Below, one piece after another: positions 53,905-63,113 of a DNA stretch of 64,000 nucleotides. Positions within the stretch are counted from its first letter, which is position 1. Each line of letters starts with the position of its first letter. The stretch is taken from assembly GCF_017814275.1 (NCBI RefSeq), contig NZ_JAGIYQ010000005.1:62001-126000 (forward strand). Reading direction: 5' to 3'. The notes under the pieces are model-generated. The model saw nothing but the letters and a program-made list of their open reading frames with translations, searched no databases and had not been told where the DNA came from. Source of the stretch: Gottfriedia endophytica. Its GTDB lineage: Bacteria; Bacillota; Bacilli; Bacillales; Bacillaceae_G. A program made the position numbers and the translations under genes.

Positions 53905-56900
53905 CTATGCAGCTATTAATCCTTGATTTTGGAACGTTAATGATCTTGGTTTTACAGTTTGAATCTTAACGATATATTTTGCAATAATAGCAGAGCAACT
54001 TGCGACTCCTATTATCGGTAACCAACTTAATAAAGGTAAGGTAGTTGTTCTAAAAATTCCTCCTAAACCTGGAATGTAAATAGTCGCCATTAAAGTTAAC
54101 CAAGAAGTTCCTAATGCGCCAACGAGAAATTTATCCTTTGACCAATCCTTAACGTTTTGAGAAGTTCCCTGTTGTCTCCAAGAAAAAGTTTGAATTAATT
54201 GACCTGCAACTAATGTAGCAAACGCAGTTGTTTGAGCTACCGCTAACGATGCTCCTGATGCTAAACTTGTTGCAAATAAGCCTAAAGCGCCTATTCCAAG
54301 AATAAACCCACGAGTAATAACTTGTTTATACAAAGATTTATCTGCAATTTCTTGACGTTCAGTTTGGTTGGATTTATTACCTGGATTAATCGCTAACACC
54401 ATTGCAGGTAATGCGTCTGTTAACAAATTCATTAATAGGATTTGAATTGGAATCACCGGTAATGGTAAACCTGCAATTACCGCAGAGCTTGTAACAATAA
54501 TTTCAGCAAGGTTCCCGCTTAATAAACACCCTAAAGCTTTCCTGATGTTACTGATAATTGTCCTACCCTCTTTAACCCCTTCAACAATCGAGCCAAAATG
54601 ATCTTCCTTCAAAACGATATCTGCAATTTCTTTTGTGACCTGAGTACCAGTTTGTCCCATTGCTATTCCTATTTGGGCTTTTTTAATTGCAGGTGAATCA
54701 TTAACACCATCACCTGTCATCGCGACAATATGCCCTTTATTTTGTAAAATTGTCACAATCCTTAATTTATGCTCCGGTGTTACCCTTGCAAAAACAGCAA
54801 CATCATCAATCATACGACCAAGGTCTTCATCATTCATATTTTCCAAATCGTGACCTGTAATAACTTTTTTACTTCCATCACAGATGCCCACCTTTTTAGC
54901 AATGGCTAATGCAGTTATTGGATGATCACCAGTAATCATAATTGGCTTAATACCAAGTTTTTGTGCTTCAAGAATACTATTCTTAACATCCACTTTAGGA
55001 GGATCAATCATACCAACCATTCCTACATAAATAAGTTGGTCTTCAATATCCTCCATACAATGATCAGGTTTAATAGGTCGATATGCAAAAGCGATTACAC
55101 GAAGAGATTGGTTTGCAAACTCTTCATTTTGATTCAAAATTAAACCTTTTATTTCTTGAGTTAAAGGATATCTTCTTCCATTTTTTTGATAATGAGTACA
55201 ATGCACTAAAATCTTTTCAACTGAACCTTTTGACATAACAAAACATTGCTTATCTGAATTTTCATTTTTACATACTACAGTCATTTTCCCACTAGAGGAA
55301 TCAAACGGAATTTCATGTAAACGCTTCCAATCATCGTGGTTTTCTTTTTTAATTCCCCTCTTAGCTGCTAGAGTAACGATTGCTCCTTCAGTAGGATCTC
55401 CCTTTATACTCCATTGATTGTCTATGTTTTCAAGCGTTGTATTACTACATAACAATCCAATTTTTAATAATTTTTCTAAATCTTTTGATTCACTTTCAGC
55501 ACCTTGTAGATTAACTATTGTTCCTTCTGGTTTGTATCCATCTCCTGTAACTTTAAATTGCTCTACAATGGTAGCAACTCTCTTAACTGTCATTTCATTT
55601 TTGGTTAACGTTCCAGTTTTATCAGAACAAATAACTGTTGCTCTTCCTAATGTTTCTAAAGCAGATAATTTTCTTATCAAGGAATTTTTTTTAGCCATAC
55701 GGAAAATTCCAGCTGTTAACGCAATTGTGATTGTAACTGGAAGCCCCTCAGGAATTGCAGATGCGGTTAAAGCCAATGAGGTTGTAACCATTTGTGTCAT
55801 CGGAACACCTCTTAACAAGCCTGCAATAAACACAATTCCCCCTGCCATTAAGGCACCTTTCATGAATTTTTTACTAATTGAGGTAACTTGTTTTTGTAAA
55901 GGGGTTTCTTTATCTTCTTCTTCAGATAATAGCGTCATTATATGACCCATTTCAGTGGCATTTCCTGTATGTACAACAATTCCTCTTACTTTTCCTCTTG
56001 TTACATGTGTTCCCATATACAACATATTTAAACGATCAGATAGTGGCTGCTCTTTAGCAACTACAATATCTTTTTTCTCAACAGGTAATGACTCCCCTGT
56101 TAGTGATGACTCATTAGCCTGCAAGTTCCAAGCTTGAATAATTCTCAAGTCAGCAGGAACTAGTTCACCTGCTTCTAAGTCAACGATATCCCCAGGAACT
56201 AACTCTTGTGCAGGGATTTCCTTTTTATTTCCATCTCTGATGACATTACAATTAGGTGGAACAAACTTTGTTAATGTTTCGACAGCCTGCTCAGCCTTTC
56301 GTTCCTGCATTGTACCGATTCCAGCATTTAGTAATAAAATTGTAGACATCGCCAAACCATCGAACAAATGACCTGTGAAAATACTAATCAAAGCTGTTGA
56401 ACCTAAAATAATCGTTGTAAATTCTTTAAATTGTCCTAAATAGCTTTTTATCCAATGTGGCTTAGCTTTTGGTTTTAGTTGATTTTCACCATATATTTTG
56501 TAGGAATCTTTGACTTGTTCTGTATTTAAACCCGTCTTAGTACTACTTTTTAATTGATTTATAATTTCAAAAGTACTCAATGCATGCCACGGCGTTTGCT
56601 TTTTTTGATCCATTGAAGTTGATGATGGACTATCGTTTTCATTATGAAACAATTTTTCTGATACACGTTTTGACTTCGTTAAAAAGCTTAAAGTAAGTGC
56701 GTCTCCTATTAGACTGATTAAAGGTGCACTAATCATTAATGGCACTGCAATGATTGAACCAATAAAATTCCATAAAGAAGTTAATCGCAGATTTCGATGT
56801 ACCAAGTGATTTATTGCTTTAGCCTGTTGATATGTTTTATCTAATTTAGTTAGATTTGAAAGGGATACAGTTGGATAATAAGATACAATCCTACTATCAA

Positions 56901-58137
56901 GACTTCCTGTATCAGATGTTACAAATAAAACCTCTTCTTTTTGCATTGAAATGGTATTTAAATCTTCAAGTAATATAATTTGATACTTTTCATCTAATAG
57001 TTGAGATAAATGCTGTACATCAATATGATGTTTGTTAAATAAAAACGCCACTTTTGAATCCTTATTTAATCCAGAAAGGAATTGATGATTTTCTATTCGA
57101 ATACCGTTTTCATTTAAAAGAAGGGATACATCTTCATAAACAACTGTATTTAAGTGTGACAATTGATAAATTGAACCATTTTTAGGTATAAAATTTTTAT
57201 TTTCCTTCGCAAGCATTTCTGCTTGTTTCCACGTATATTCCGTAGAAGTTAAAACTGGTCTTGGATTTGCAGCTAAGAGAATGGCTAATGATGAAATAGG
57301 ATTTCGGGTTAATGCATAATTAATTCCAGCTGTAGCAAACCCAAATCTACTCATCCTTCGACTATATGTCTGTATTTTAGGAGGTACATATGGTTGATCG
57401 AGTATTTCATTATTAAAGCAATTCTTACGTTTCCAATTTAAATATTGTAAAATGCTCAAACCAGCTAGAACAATAAGGTTTTCTCTAGCTAATGCTAAGG
57501 CAAAGGAACTAACCCCCAAAATTAGGTCCGTATTGATTTTTTTGTGACTACCTAATGACTGAATACCTCTCCTCAGAAAGGGATAACCTGTCCCAATAGC
57601 CAGTGCTCCACTTAAATAAAATGGAAATGGATGCCTCGCTAGAGCAGACCTTCCAAAAAATAATTGTTTTATGCCTAATACGCCAAGTCCAGTTATACCT
57701 AATGTTAATGAGAGTGGTGGCTTTTCTAACTTACCATTAGTTAGTTTTATTTGTGGGATGGTATTTAAATAAGATTCACTTGAAGCCAAAGGTGATTCAA
57801 TAGTAACAGCGACTTCTTTTTGAGCTATCTCAGATTGATCGTCATTATCCTTTATTTCATCAAATTCTGTTTTTAAATATTTCTTTTTAAATACTGCTTC
57901 TTCAAACCTTTTTATATATAATTCTAAAACGGTTCTAGAGAGCTTTTCTTCATCAAAGATTAGAAGGACTTTACCAGTATTAACATTTGCATGGACGATT
58001 GAAATGCCATCAATTGAGGAAAAAATCTTCTCAAATTTATAAGAAACTTCCATATCATTTAGTAGTCCAAATAGTTCAATCCTTAATCTACCAGGAATCC
58101 CCCGTGAAAACCGATGTTTAAATGATATCTCTCCCAT
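53905..58137 (-). CDS. Large P-type ATPase: HMA-like domain, inactive P1B-like half and P2A-type pump
   Basis: A 1410-residue membrane protein. Residues 5-75 look like an HMA domain without the CxxC pair (GIPGRLRIELFG, NVNTGKVLLIFDEE). Residues 140-490 resemble a P1B ATPase, but the DKTG motif is replaced by VVYEDVSLL, so this half is dead. Residues 515-1410 are a full pump: TGES 680-683, PEGLP 796-800, DKTGTLT with D839, KGDPTEG and TGDGVND 1141-1147. E797, N1209, E1212, N1237, T1240 and D1241 sit where SERCA has its Ca2+ ligands. It likely moves Ca2+ or Mn2+. Confidence 0.85.
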   Translation of the reverse strand: MGEISFKHRFSRGIPGRLRIELFGLLNDMEVSYKFEKIFSSIDGISIVHANVNTGKVLLIFDEEKLSRTVLELYIKRFEEAVFKKKYLKTEFDEIKDNDDQSEIAQKEVAVTIESPLASSESYLNTIPQIKLTNGKLEKPPLSLTLGITGLGVLGIKQLFFGRSALARHPFPFYLSGALAIGTGYPFLRRGIQSLGSHKKINTDLILGVSSFALALARENLIVLAGLSILQYLNWKRKNCFNNEILDQPYVPPKIQTYSRRMSRFGFATAGINYALTRNPISSLAILLAANPRPVLTSTEYTWKQAEMLAKENKNFIPKNGSIYQLSHLNTVVYEDVSLLLNENGIRIENHQFLSGLNKDSKVAFLFNKHHIDVQHLSQLLDEKYQIILLEDLNTISMQKEEVLFVTSDTGSLDSRIVSYYPTVSLSNLTKLDKTYQQAKAINHLVHRNLRLTSLWNFIGSIIAVPLMISAPLISLIGDALTLSFLTKSKRVSEKLFHNENDSPSSTSMDQKKQTPWHALSTFEIINQLKSSTKTGLNTEQVKDSYKIYGENQLKPKAKPHWIKSYLGQFKEFTTIILGSTALISIFTGHLFDGLAMSTILLLNAGIGTMQERKAEQAVETLTKFVPPNCNVIRDGNKKEIPAQELVPGDIVDLEAGELVPADLRIIQAWNLQANESSLTGESLPVEKKDIVVAKEQPLSDRLNMLYMGTHVTRGKVRGIVVHTGNATEMGHIMTLLSEEEDKETPLQKQVTSISKKFMKGALMAGGIVFIAGLLRGVPMTQMVTTSLALTASAIPEGLPVTITIALTAGIFRMAKKNSLIRKLSALETLGRATVICSDKTGTLTKNEMTVKRVATIVEQFKVTGDGYKPEGTIVNLQGAESESKDLEKLLKIGLLCSNTTLENIDNQWSIKGDPTEGAIVTLAAKRGIKKENHDDWKRLHEIPFDSSSGKMTVVCKNENSDKQCFVMSKGSVEKILVHCTHYQKNGRRYPLTQEIKGLILNQNEEFANQSLRVIAFAYRPIKPDHCMEDIEDQLIYVGMVGMIDPPKVDVKNSILEAQKLGIKPIMITGDHPITALAIAKKVGICDGSKKVITGHDLENMNDEDLGRMIDDVAVFARVTPEHKLRIVTILQNKGHIVAMTGDGVNDSPAIKKAQIGIAMGQTGTQVTKEIADIVLKEDHFGSIVEGVKEGRTIISNIRKALGCLLSGNLAEIIVTSSAVIAGLPLPVIPIQILLMNLLTDALPAMVLAINPGNKSNQTERQEIADKSLYKQVITRGFILGIGALGLFATSLASGASLAVAQTTAFATLVAGQLIQTFSWRQQGTSQNVKDWSKDKFLVGALGTSWLTLMATIYIPGLGGIFRTTTLPLLSWLPIIGVASCSAIIAKYIVKIQTVKPRSLTFQNQGLIAA

Positions 58138-58289
58138 TTACCGATTTTCTCCTTTACATTAAATTTACATTTACCTATTGTTAACAAAATTCAATTCTTT
58201 ATTCACATTAGGTTTTTATATTGGAAGATTAAAAAATATAAAATATGGATAAAATTTTAAAATTAAACTTAAGTATAAGGAGAATAAAT

Positions 58290-58778
58290 ATGTTAAAAAA
58301 ACTATTTTCATTTAGTAACCCAGTGGGACTTATTCTTACAACTGCAACTATTATCCTTACTCTTTCACCTGAAGCTAGAAGAGGTACAAGAAAATTGCTA
58401 GTAAAAGGAGCTGGGGCTGCTTTAGCTTTAGGAGATCAAATGAAAGGGTTAACAACACAAGCACGTCTGCAATTAGACTCAGTTATGAATGAAGCTAAAG
58501 AGGAAAAAGAAGCAATGGTGCTTCCTGATTTTGTTGGTATGGCTAAAAATACAGGTAGTAAAATTAAGAACAGTTTTAGTGCAGGAACTGAAATTAGTAA
58601 AGATGGAATTGAAAAAGCTGGTGAAAGCATAGAAAAAGCAAATGACTCTTACGAAAAAACTCAAGGTTTATTTGATGATATCGAACCAGCTAAAACAAAT
58701 GAACAATTCGCATATAACGTTTTAAATGACAATGTAATTATTGACAAATTAAATGAAATAGACCAACAATTCCAATAA
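58290..58778 (+). CDS. Small membrane-anchored protein, paralogue B of the ppk-ATPase cluster
   Basis: A 162-residue protein. Its first 55 residues (LFSFSNPVGLILTTATIIL, ARRGTRKLLVKG, ALGDQMKGLT) and its end (AYNVLNDNVIIDKLNEIDQQ) match the 50340 gene, while the centre is an independent charged helix region (IEKAGESIEKANDSYEK). AAGGAG precedes ATG 58290 by seven bases. It is divergent from the ATPase gene. The conserved ends and variable centre suggest a scaffold with a common anchor and a common docking tail. Confidence 0.8.
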   Translation: MLKKLFSFSNPVGLILTTATIILTLSPEARRGTRKLLVKGAGAALALGDQMKGLTTQARLQLDSVMNEAKEEKEAMVLPDFVGMAKNTGSKIKNSFSAGTEISKDGIEKAGESIEKANDSYEKTQGLFDDIEPAKTNEQFAYNVLNDNVIIDKLNEIDQQFQ

Positions 58779-58801
58779 AAAGAGCCAAACGGGCTCTTTT
58801 T
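58777..58801. terminator. Bidirectional terminator after paralogue B
   Basis: AAAAAGAGCC pairs with GGCTCTTTTT around a short loop; it serves both convergent genes and overlaps their stop codons. Confidence 0.85.
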
Positions 58802-59156
58802 ATTGTGGTTGATTCTTTAATAAAAATGGATCATTATACTCTAGTTGTCTAATGTCGTTTTTATTTGGAAATAGTATATTACTTGCACCGTTTCCGACTG
58901 TTTGTCCGACACGTGAACCAACTACATAACCTACAAAGCCTCCCACTATGGTTCCTACACCTGGAAGCAAAGAAGTTCCTAACATTGCACCGTATTCAAT
59001 CCCAGCTACAGCACCAACTGTTTCTGTTACATTTCTCGTAGTATGCACACCTAATTCTCGATTATTGATTTTACCATTTTTTAACAAGATAAGATCTTGG
59101 ATTAAAGTTAATCCTCCCGAAAAGGCTGCTGACCAAACGATAAATCCTTTATGCAT
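58800..59156 (-). CDS. Glycine-zipper membrane protein at the cluster edge
   Basis: A 118-residue protein with a hydrophobic, small-residue region (TETVGAVAGIEYGAMLGTS and GTIVGGFVGYVVGSRVGQ) typical of glycine-zipper membrane proteins. An N-terminal helix (GFIVWSAAFSGGLTLI) precedes it. ATG 59156 lies nine bases after AGGAGG. It converges on paralogue B and closes the cluster. Similar proteins insert in or line membranes. Function unknown. Confidence 0.75.
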   Translation of the reverse strand: MHKGFIVWSAAFSGGLTLIQDLILLKNGKINNRELGVHTTRNVTETVGAVAGIEYGAMLGTSLLPGVGTIVGGFVGYVVGSRVGQTVGNGASNILFPNKNDIRQLEYNDPFLLKNQPQ

Positions 59157-59315
59157 AATCATATTCCTCCTAAACAAATAATAAATAATGTTCCCAAGTT
59201 AGAAAAAAATAAACTTATCTTTTAGATAACTAATTTAAAATCAGTTCTTTGTTTACATCTTATTTATCTATTTTTTGATTAGGTAAACATTGAAGGATTT
59301 CTTAAAAAAATAAAA

Positions 59316-59739
59316 GGCTGTTTTCATATACTTTGTTGCTAACAAGGAGATTAGTGTTCCACTCCAGGATGCTCGCTTTCCGTGGGGCGAGCGGTGAGCC
59401 TCCTCGGCGCTATCGCTGAGGCCACTGAAAAAGTATCTTTTGAACAAAAAATTCAATTTCCAGAAAAATCGTTTCCCAAAACACCTCGACTTTTTCTAGC
59501 TATAGTGGGGACGAAAGTTAATTTCCAAGTCAGTTTAGCATCAAAAGTGGGGGTGGTAATTTTTAGGGATTTTGTTTTTTTAAAATGATGGACTTTTTCA
59601 GTTCCCTCGCTATCGCGCCTGCGGGGTCTCACCTGTCCCACTGCTACAGCAGTCTCGCAACTTCCGCTCAAATCAACTTCTTTATCAACAGTTTCCTCAT
59701 CAAAATCTTTTTAAAACAACAATGTTTTAGAAAAGAACC
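59316..59739. repeat. GC-rich dispersed repeat, copy 5, interrupted by an insertion
   Basis: Left part 59316-59416 (GGCTGTTTTCATATAC .. CCTCGGCGCTATCGC) and right part 59608-59739 (CGCTATCGCGCCTGCGGGG .. AGAAAAGAACC) together make one full copy. They are separated by the 191-bp element at 59417-59607. The centre of this copy resembles the well-known Bacillaceae form with GTCTCACCTGTCCC. Confidence 0.82.
59417..59607. mobile_element. MITE-like element nested in repeat copy 5
   Basis: 191 bp inserted at CGCTATCGC, which occurs on both sides (59408-59416 and 59608-59616) but only once in the uninterrupted copy at 42.5 kb, so it is a 9-bp target duplication. Its ends AGGCCACTGAAAAAGT and the reverse complement of the other end, AGGGAACTGAAAAAGT, agree at 14 of 16 positions. 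No intact transposase is inside. It is probably moved in trans by an insertion sequence elsewhere. Confidence 0.8.
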
Positions 59740-59809
59740 AAATAAAAACTAGTTATGAGGAGTGAAATGTTCCCTATAAAGTGGACTCTTTAAATAAGAG
59801 ACCCGCACA

Positions 59810-60688
59810 TTATGCACATAGAATTTGGCTCCAGTATTGAACCGGAGTCATTTTATTTAATGTCCATTGTGGACGGTAGTAATTATATTCTTCGATATAA
59901 TTATAGATACACTCTTTTAATTCAACGAGTGTTTGACAACTTCTATAATCAACTTCATCTTTCATATGACCAAAGAATGATTCAATAGGTGCATTATCCC
60001 AACAATTTCCTTTTCTCGACATTGACTGAATAAAGCCCATTTCCTTTATTCTTCTTTGATATTCTGGATTGGTATAATGAAAGCCTTGATCGGAATGTAG
60101 TATTGCTCCTGGATAGATAGAGTCATCAAGTATTTAACTTAATTTATCTAGAGTTGAATAGACTAAGTCCATTGTTAGAGACGATGATACATGGGCTGCT
60201 AGAATTTCTCTAGTAGCACAGTCTTTCACACAAGATAAATACGCTTTTTGTCCTTTACCGTAGTAAAGATATGTAATATCGGTTAATAAAGCTTTTTGTG
60301 GTATATCTTGTTTAAACTCACGATTTAGAATGTTTTTACACGTTTTATGTTCCTGAGTAGCTTTCGCTATTTTTTTATATGGATTAGCCCTTCGAATTTT
60401 TGTATATAGGGAATATTTTTTCATAATACGATAAATACGTTTTAGGTTCATTGTTACCCCGAACCCTGCCAGACTCAACTTTATTTGACGAATACCTTTC
60501 TTTTGTTTTGATTTATCGAAGATATTCTTTATTAGTTGGTAGTCTATTTCATCTTGTTCTTCACGTTCATGTCGTGTTTTTTCTGCTTTTAAAAATGCGT
60601 AATAGCCACTTCTACTGACGCCTGCAAGCACGCATAAATAAGAAACCGAATGTAGGATATTATGGTTTCTTATCGTTTGTTCAATCAA
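59810..60688 (-). pseudogene. IS3-family transposase orfB with in-frame stop
   Basis: The frame from 60688 to 59810 encodes the rve-type DDE domain. It reads TDITYLYYGKGQKAYLS (first D), LHSDQGFHYTNPEYQ (second D) and SRKGNCWDNAPIESFFGHMK (E). A single TAA at 60134-60136 interrupts LDKLS-x-ILDD; otherwise the frame is continuous. This most likely inactivates the transposase, because the second D and E are on the far side. Upstream sequence in the same frame continues back to the A6G slippery site in orfA. Confidence 0.88.
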
Positions 60689-60732
60689 TTCAAACTTCTC
60701 TGTTTTAGTTAACGTTTCTTTTTCAGCGACGC

Positions 60733-61140
60733 CTACATTTCTAGTTCGTCGAGCTTTTTTAGAAACGCTACTTCTGCCTCTAGAAACGCTATTCTAGCTT
60801 CTGCTTTTTTAAGTTTCTGCTCAGATGTTAAATTCCTTGAAGAAGGTCTTCCAGTATTGCCTTTCCCACGTCTTTCATTATAAAATCCTTCTTCTCCATA
60901 GATTTTATATATATTACGCCAACGGTCTAAACAATGTTTAGGCTTATCTTTACCAATGATTTCTAAGTCAAATCCATTTTCAATAAAGATTTGAATAGGA
61001 CTTTTTCCATTCTTATTATCTAACACAGCTTTTAATTTGAATTCTGGTTTATAGCTGATCGAACGATCTGATACTTTTTGAACATTACTATTTTTTTCAA
61101 GTTGTTTCATCTGAAAACTATTAAAGATTATTTTACTCAT
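60733..61140 (-). CDS. IS3-family orfA (helix-turn-helix)
   Basis: A 135-residue DNA-binding protein with KPEFKLKAVLDNKNGKSPIQ and RWRNIYKIYGEEGFYNERRG, and a C-terminal leucine-zipper-like helix (KKAEARIAFLEAEVAFLKKL). It includes the AAAAAAG slippery site at 60754-60760 that would place ribosomes into the orfB frame. orfA appears intact. Confidence 0.88.
   Translation of the reverse strand: MSKIIFNSFQMKQLEKNSNVQKVSDRSISYKPEFKLKAVLDNKNGKSPIQIFIENGFDLEIIGKDKPKHCLDRWRNIYKIYGEEGFYNERRGKGNTGRPSSRNLTSEQKLKKAEARIAFLEAEVAFLKKLDELEM
60754..60760 (-). other. Programmed -1 frameshift site of the IS element
   Basis: On the minus strand CTAAAAAAGCTC provides the A6G slippery heptamer. Shifting back one base continues KARRTRNVGVAEKETLTKTE without a stop directly into orfB. 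This is the mechanism known for IS150. Confidence 0.8.
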
Positions 61141-61263
61141 TTCCCCGACCTCATATATATATCTTATTTTTATTATAAACGGGATATAAATGTCGTGGAC
61201 ATAAAAATCCCCGAATAATAGACCTCTTTTAAAGTGTCTATTATTCGGGGAACATTTCAGGAG

Positions 61264-61729
61264 ATGGTGGTAGTTTTTATCAAGGATTCAGCAATTCTCA
61301 CCTGCTTCTCAATAATCCTAACTTCACTAACCTTTCGAATAATGACTATTTCATATAAAAACACTCCTATATTATTAAATGTACATCATTTTATAAACAC
61401 AAAAACCACCTATCTCTAGGTGGCTAAAATTACGGTGGTACTTTCGTACTGAAATGTAAATAAACTATGAAATATACTATCAATTAATATGCACTGTTTT
61501 AGGTTTTGTACTATTAATACCTTCTATTCTGTGGAGAATTTAGTGGGGTACATTATTTTCACCTTCAAAAAAACTACCAGTTGGCATTACTTTCTCTAAT
61601 CATGAACTGCTTCCCAGCCTTTGTTCTCTCAAAGATCTTCAATCAGTAACTTAAACGAGCGTATGATTTAGTTCATTAAGTAATTGGATATATTCCGTTT
61701 CTCAGTATTTTTTATTTAGGATCTTAACT
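61264..61729. other. Gap downstream of the IS element
   Basis: About 465 bases with no supported gene. A short hairpin CCACCT..AGGTGG lies at about 61407-61424, and a related one is near 62629. Parts look like degenerated coding sequence, but I recognise no product. Confidence 0.4.
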
Positions 61730-61882
61730 TTAATTTGTGTTCTTTGAATCATCCTTTTTTTTAGAACCTTTGCTTACATAAGGTTTCGCATTCTTAGCTT
61801 TTTTGGCTTTTGCTTGCCAACGATTCCAGCCCTTTTTATCTGTTCCTCTACCTGTTCCGCCTTTACCCTTAGCTTTACTCAT
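61730..61882 (-). CDS. DUF3934 family small basic protein
   Basis: A 50-residue, very basic protein starting at ATG 61882 and ending at TAA 61730-61732. The sequence MSKAKGKGGTGRGTDKKGWN, then RWQAKAKKAKNAKPY and SKGSKKK fit DUF3934 of Bacillus. AGGTAGGATAAT precedes the ATG. Its composition suggests nucleic acid binding. Function unknown. Confidence 0.82.
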   Translation of the reverse strand: MSKAKGKGGTGRGTDKKGWNRWQAKAKKAKNAKPYVSKGSKKKDDSKNTN

Positions 61883-62136
61883 ATTATCCTACCTTTATAA
61901 TTCTATTTCGAGCTACCTGCCCTTGGTTAGCTTTTCCATTTCACTTGTTTTTTAGATATGCTTTAAGTAATAAACAATATCATAACAGTCTGATATTGTA
62001 TAGAAATTATAAGCAAATACTAAGATGCTCTTTTATTCAATTAAATTGATTACTTTCGAAAACTTGATTATCTTTACGTTTACTGTTAAAGTGATACTAT
62101 TAGTGAGTGTGTAAACCACTCTAGGAGGTAATAATA

Positions 62137-62337
62137 ATGGAACAAGGTAAAGTTAAATGGTTTAATGCAGAAAAAGGTTTTGGATTCATCGAACGTGACA
62201 ATGGCGAGGATGTATTCGTTCACTTTTCAGCTATTCAAAGTGAAGGATTCAAATCTTTAGATGAAGGCCAAGCAGTTACATTTGAAGTTGAACAAGGCCA
62301 ACGTGGTCCACAAGCGACTAATGTTCGTAAAGCATAA
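62137..62337 (+). CDS. CspA-family cold-shock protein
   Basis: A 66-residue single cold-shock domain. The RNA-binding motifs RNP1 (KGFGFIER) and RNP2 (DVFVHFSAI) are intact. The usual Bacillus length is 66-67 residues. TAGGAGG lies before the ATG, and a long AT-rich leader precedes it, as in other cold-shock genes. It acts as an RNA chaperone. A terminator follows. Confidence 0.97.
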   Translation: MEQGKVKWFNAEKGFGFIERDNGEDVFVHFSAIQSEGFKSLDEGQAVTFEVEQGQRGPQATNVRKA

Positions 62338-62343
62338 TTGATT

Positions 62344-62374
62344 AAAAATAGACTCTATATCAGAGTCTATTTTT
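62344..62374 (+). terminator. Terminator of the cold-shock gene
   Basis: AAAAATAGACTCT pairs with AGAGTCTATTTTT, followed by ATTTTTATT. Confidence 0.9.
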
Positions 62375-62878
62375 ATTTTTATTAAATACAATCCCCCGCT
62401 ATTCACAGAAGAATATAGGATATAATTAAGTAAAGAAAATGGTTTAAAGTAATATAACATACAGCATTAGTATGCAAAAGGAAAATCATGAAAAGCATTT
62501 TATTAACACCAAAGCAATAATCTCCACGGATAAACCTCCAATTAATAAATTAATCCATATTAACTTCTACTCTGTCACCATTCTTACCTACTTCAATCCA
62601 ACTCCCCTTTCTTACTTTTCCAAACAAAAACCACCTATCCAGGTAGCTTTCAAAGAAATATGAATTAACAAACAATATCTTACTTAGATAACATCTTAAA
62701 ATTCTACAAATACTTAATAAACTATATTGCTATTCCAACTTTCTTTATCGTAAAAATGAGAAAACGCTAATTCTTTTACTTTTTTGTTTTTTTATCAATG
62801 AAACATACTCCTTTACAAGGAGTATTAACTATTATAGCGAATATATATCACTTTAAAGATATCAAACGGAGGAAAACA
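62375..62878. other. Gap without a supported gene
   Basis: About 500 AT-rich bases after the cold-shock gene. Frames here have no binding site. A CCACCT-type hairpin remnant is at about 62629-62650. Confidence 0.45.
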
Positions 62879-63061
62879 ATGAAGATTAATACCTACCTTA
62901 TTCAATTCGCTCTAACACTTATTATTATATTCGGTGGTACACTGCTGCTAAAGTATATCAAAACAAGCGAGATTTACATTGATCAATTAATTGGGACTAT
63001 TATCGGTATTATCATTTTAATTTCATCGACCTTGTGGAGGATACGTGCGAAACATTCATGA
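62879..63061 (+). CDS. 60-residue two-helix membrane protein
   Basis: ATG 62879 follows CGGAGG. The product has two hydrophobic helices (about 5-25 and 35-52) with a basic C-terminal RIRAKHS. It is followed by another small membrane protein, likely in the same transcript. No family recognised. Confidence 0.7.
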   Translation: MKINTYLIQFALTLIIIFGGTLLLKYIKTSEIYIDQLIGTIIGIIILISSTLWRIRAKHS

Positions 63062-63113
63062 AAAAGTAATGAAAGATAAAAACTTACTAATCTTTTGGAA
63101 CTGGAGAATTAAT

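Larger units (their letters stand above)
59763..61259 (-). mobile_element. IS3-family (IS150-type) insertion sequence
   Basis: 1497 bp flanked by a 4-bp duplication GGAG (59759-59762 and 61260-61263). Terminal inverted repeats begin TGAAATGTTCCC at the left end and at the reverse complement of the right end. It encodes orfA, an A6G frameshift signal and orfB, which has one internal stop. A 15-bp perfect hairpin (61209-61223 with 61236-61250) lies inside the right end and may shield the element from outside transcription. Confidence 0.9.

Noticed and set aside
55418-55945. 175-codon frame antisense to the large ATPase
   Set aside because: It is a shadow of a strongly supported coding sequence with all pump motifs on the other strand.
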